A DNA stretch of 64,000 bases from Marinobacter fonticola. GTDB lineage: Bacteria; Pseudomonadota; Gammaproteobacteria; Pseudomonadales; Oleiphilaceae. The position numbers were made by a program, and so were the translations under genes. The stretch is from the NCBI RefSeq assembly GCF_008122265.1, contig NZ_CP043042.1, positions 1,674,001 to 1,738,000 on the forward strand, read 5' to 3'. This document shows, one piece after another, positions 62,249 to 64,000 of the stretch. The notes under the pieces were generated by a model. That model made no database searches. It had not been told where the DNA came from and worked only from the letters and a program-made list of their open reading frames with translations. Numbering within the stretch: position 1 is the first letter of the stretch; every line of letters begins with the position of its first letter.

Positions 62249-64000
62249 GTGAAGCAACTTTTGTATCCAGCAGTCGCGTTGATGAACAGGCTGCCGATGT
62301 TCTACAAGTTCAGCCTGATCAGCATTCTCTTCCTGCTGCCGATCGGTGGCTTGTCCTATCTGCTCGTCAGTCAGCTCAACAGCTCTATCGCGGCGATTGC
62401 CCACGAGGCGGAAGGGCTCGAGCAAGTCAGGGAAGTCAACGAGCTGGTCCGGGCAGCCTACGCCTATCGGGATTACCGGTCCGTCGGCAAAATGACCAAC
62501 GATGAAAATATTCTCGGCAAGAGCGCTGAGGCCGCCGCAGTGATCGATGCGTCGTTCGAGCGTTTGCTGGCGGCAGATGTATCTTTCGATGGCAGCGGAA
62601 GCTGGCGCATCCAAGTGGAAGCGCTTCAGCAGGAATGGGAAACGCTGAAGCGAGAGGACATTTTCCAGAGCAACATCGATCCCCAGTTCAAGTATTACCA
62701 GGAATTCGTTCAGAGGGGCCGTTCCCTGCTTGCCTCGACAATGAAGGTTTCCGGTCTATCCCAGGATCCGTCGCCCGAGAACCAGCTCTTGATGGAGCTT
62801 GGGGTGGCTTCGCTGCATGACGCTATGAGCGCCCAGGGGCAGGTGCGCACATTTGCCGTTTTTAGCCTGGCTCAAGGGCAGGTCGGGTACGCGCTTGCCG
62901 ATGCCATGAACGAGCTTTTCGATCGGCTAACGAATCTTCACGGCCGGCTCGAGTCGGAGTTCCAGGTCGCGCTAGGCTCGTCTGAGGCCCTGAACGAGCA
63001 TGCCGATCTCGCCGGAGCGGTTGTCCAAAGTTCCCTGGCTGTGCGTGACGCCCTCGATGTCAACGTGATCACCCCTTATCGCTTGGAAATGCCTTGGCAA
63101 GAGTTCGATCAGTTGGTATCCACGGCGTTGAACCGCCACTTCGAGCTGCAGAACCATATCTTCGATATTGTCGGCGGCAACCTCGATATGCGACTTGGTG
63201 CGGAAACCGATCAGCGGCTCATTATCTTCCTGGCGCTGGGCGTCGTACTCCTGATCGTCGTTTATCTGTATATGGGTTTCTTCATGTCGGTCAAAACGGC
63301 GATTACCGAATTTGGCACCGCCGCTCGCAAAGTGGCCGGCGGCGACATGACGGTGCGCATCGACTTGCAGAACCGTGACGAGCTAGGCGCGCTCACCAGT
63401 GAATTCAACAACATGACCTCCAAGATGGCGGATCTTATTCAGTCGGTGAGCCGCACGACCGGTGACGTGGACGGTCAGGCCCGCAGGGTCAACGATACGG
63501 CCTCCGCCAACAGTGAAGCTGTTGCGCGCCAGATGACGGAAACCGACCAGATCTCCGACGCCATGCATCAAATGGTAGACACGGTTCAGGAAGTCGCTGT
63601 CAGTGCGCAGCGTGCGTCGGATTCAGCCTCCAGCGCCGAGAAGGACGCTGAACAAGGCCGTCGTGTGGTGGCCGAAACTGTCGACACCATCCATCGCCTG
63701 GCAGAGGAGATTCGCGGTGCAGTGGATGTGATTAACCGCGTCAGTGCCGACAGCGACAGCATTAGTCAGGTTCTGGTGGAGATCAAGGCCATTGCGGAAC
63801 AGACCAACCTGCTGGCACTGAACGCCGCCATCGAGGCTGCCCGTGCCGGCGATCAAGGCCGTGGTTTTGCCGTGGTGGCGGATGAAGTTCGCTCTCTATC
63901 TCAGCGAACGCATAAATCCACCGAGGATATCGAGGCCATGATCGGGCGGCTGCAAGGGGGCGTGAAGGATGCCGTCAAGGCCATGACTAACAGTCATGAG
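62249..64000 (+). CDS. Methyl-accepting chemotaxis protein, C-terminus beyond the window
   Basis: 584 residues are visible. A first membrane helix lies at about residues 22-42, a helical periplasmic ligand domain at about 45-325, and a second membrane helix around [20 protein letters not shown] (about 326-345). A HAMP domain follows ([20 protein letters not shown]), then the cytoplasmic signalling domain with the hairpin tip [20 protein letters not shown] and [18 protein letters not shown] (about 515-550). The large all-helical sensor resembles helical bimodular receptors, but the ligand is unknown. The GTG start has AAGGGGG just upstream. The gene lies directly after ampE, as in Pseudomonas. 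Confidence 0.95.
   Translation, partial: MKQLLYPAVALMNRLPMFYKFSLISILFLLPIGGLSYLLVSQLNSSIAAIAHEAEGLEQVREVNELVRAAYAYRDYRSVGKMTNDENILGKSAEAAAVIDASFERLLAADVSFDGSGSWRIQVEALQQEWETLKREDIFQSNIDPQFKYYQEFVQRGRSLLASTMKVSGLSQDPSPENQLLMELGVASLHDAMSAQGQVRTFAVFSLAQGQVGYALADAMNELFDRLTNLHGRLESEFQVALGSSEALNEHADLAGAVVQSSLAVRDALDVNVITPYRLEMPWQEFDQLVSTALNRHFELQNHIFDIVGGNLDMRLGAETDQRLIIFLALGVVLLIVVYLYMGFFMSVKTAITEFGTAARKVAGGDMTVRIDLQNRDELGALTSEFNNMTSKMADLIQSVSRTTGDVDGQARRVNDTASANSEAVARQMTETDQISDAMHQMVDTVQEVAVSAQRASDSASSAEKDAEQGRRVVAETVDTIHRLAEEIRGAVDVINRVSADSDSISQVLVEIKAIAEQTNLLALNAAIEAARAGDQGRGFAVVADEVRSLSQRTHKSTEDIEAMIGRLQGGVKDAVKAMTNSHE

Overview
The window looks like a piece of a chromosome from a marine or halophilic gammaproteobacterium of the Marinobacter/Pseudomonas type. 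The bases for this are a moderately high GC content, the gene orders dnaE-accA-tilS-pyrG-kdsA-eno-ftsB-ispD-ispF-truD-surE-pcm-nlpD-rpoS and nth-rnfEGDCBA-metG-apbC-dcd, and the run nadC-DUF1631-ampD-ampE-chemoreceptor. All of these match orders I know from Pseudomonas-like genomes. I see no tRNA, rRNA, CRISPR array, insertion sequence, prophage or plasmid genes. This is largely core genome with a few small accessory loci.

Layout. 1-6582 (minus strand) holds the start of a transporter-fused sensor kinase, a small membrane protein, a large/small sodium:solute symporter pair (TIGR03648-like plus DUF4212), a DnaQ-like exonuclease and a cNMP/CBS/nucleotidyltransferase protein. This is probably an acetate-type carbon uptake and sensing module. 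7040-11083 carries an Smr protein, a small repeat lipoprotein, an orphan XdhC and the methionine-salvage genes mtnB-mtnD-mtnC. After a 108-bp palindromic element come a DUF3080 lipoprotein, an orphan GspE/PilB-type ATPase, DUF2069, wrbA, arsC and a thioredoxin-like lipoprotein. 16176-33226 is a long plus-strand housekeeping block for DNA replication, fatty acid, CTP, KDO, glycolysis, isoprenoid and tRNA functions, ending in the cell-envelope and stress genes surE-pcm-DUF368-nlpD-rpoS.

34212-42339 (minus strand) is metG-rnfABCDGE-nth, encoding the ion-translocating Rnf electron-transfer complex. Diverging from it, apbC, dcd, a DUF416 gene and avtA run on the plus strand. Then follow DUF3108 and purM-purN (minus strand), and DUF2066, a CDP-alcohol phosphatidyltransferase, hda, an orphan ParA ATPase and a YqcC-like protein (plus strand). 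53379-56129 encodes a MASE1-PAS-GGDEF-EAL protein whose EAL domain looks degenerate. The window ends with nadC, DUF1631, ampD-ampE and a chemoreceptor cut by the window edge.

Several genes seem to use TTG or GTG starts; where it matters I chose starts by ribosome-binding-site spacing or by translational coupling. I found no clear undescribed multi-gene system. The observations most worth a second look are the EAL domain lacking two catalytic positions, the 108-bp palindrome, the repeat lipoprotein, an intrinsic terminator with no gene in front of it, an in-frame duplication at the start of hda, and structured or phased elements upstream of DUF1631.
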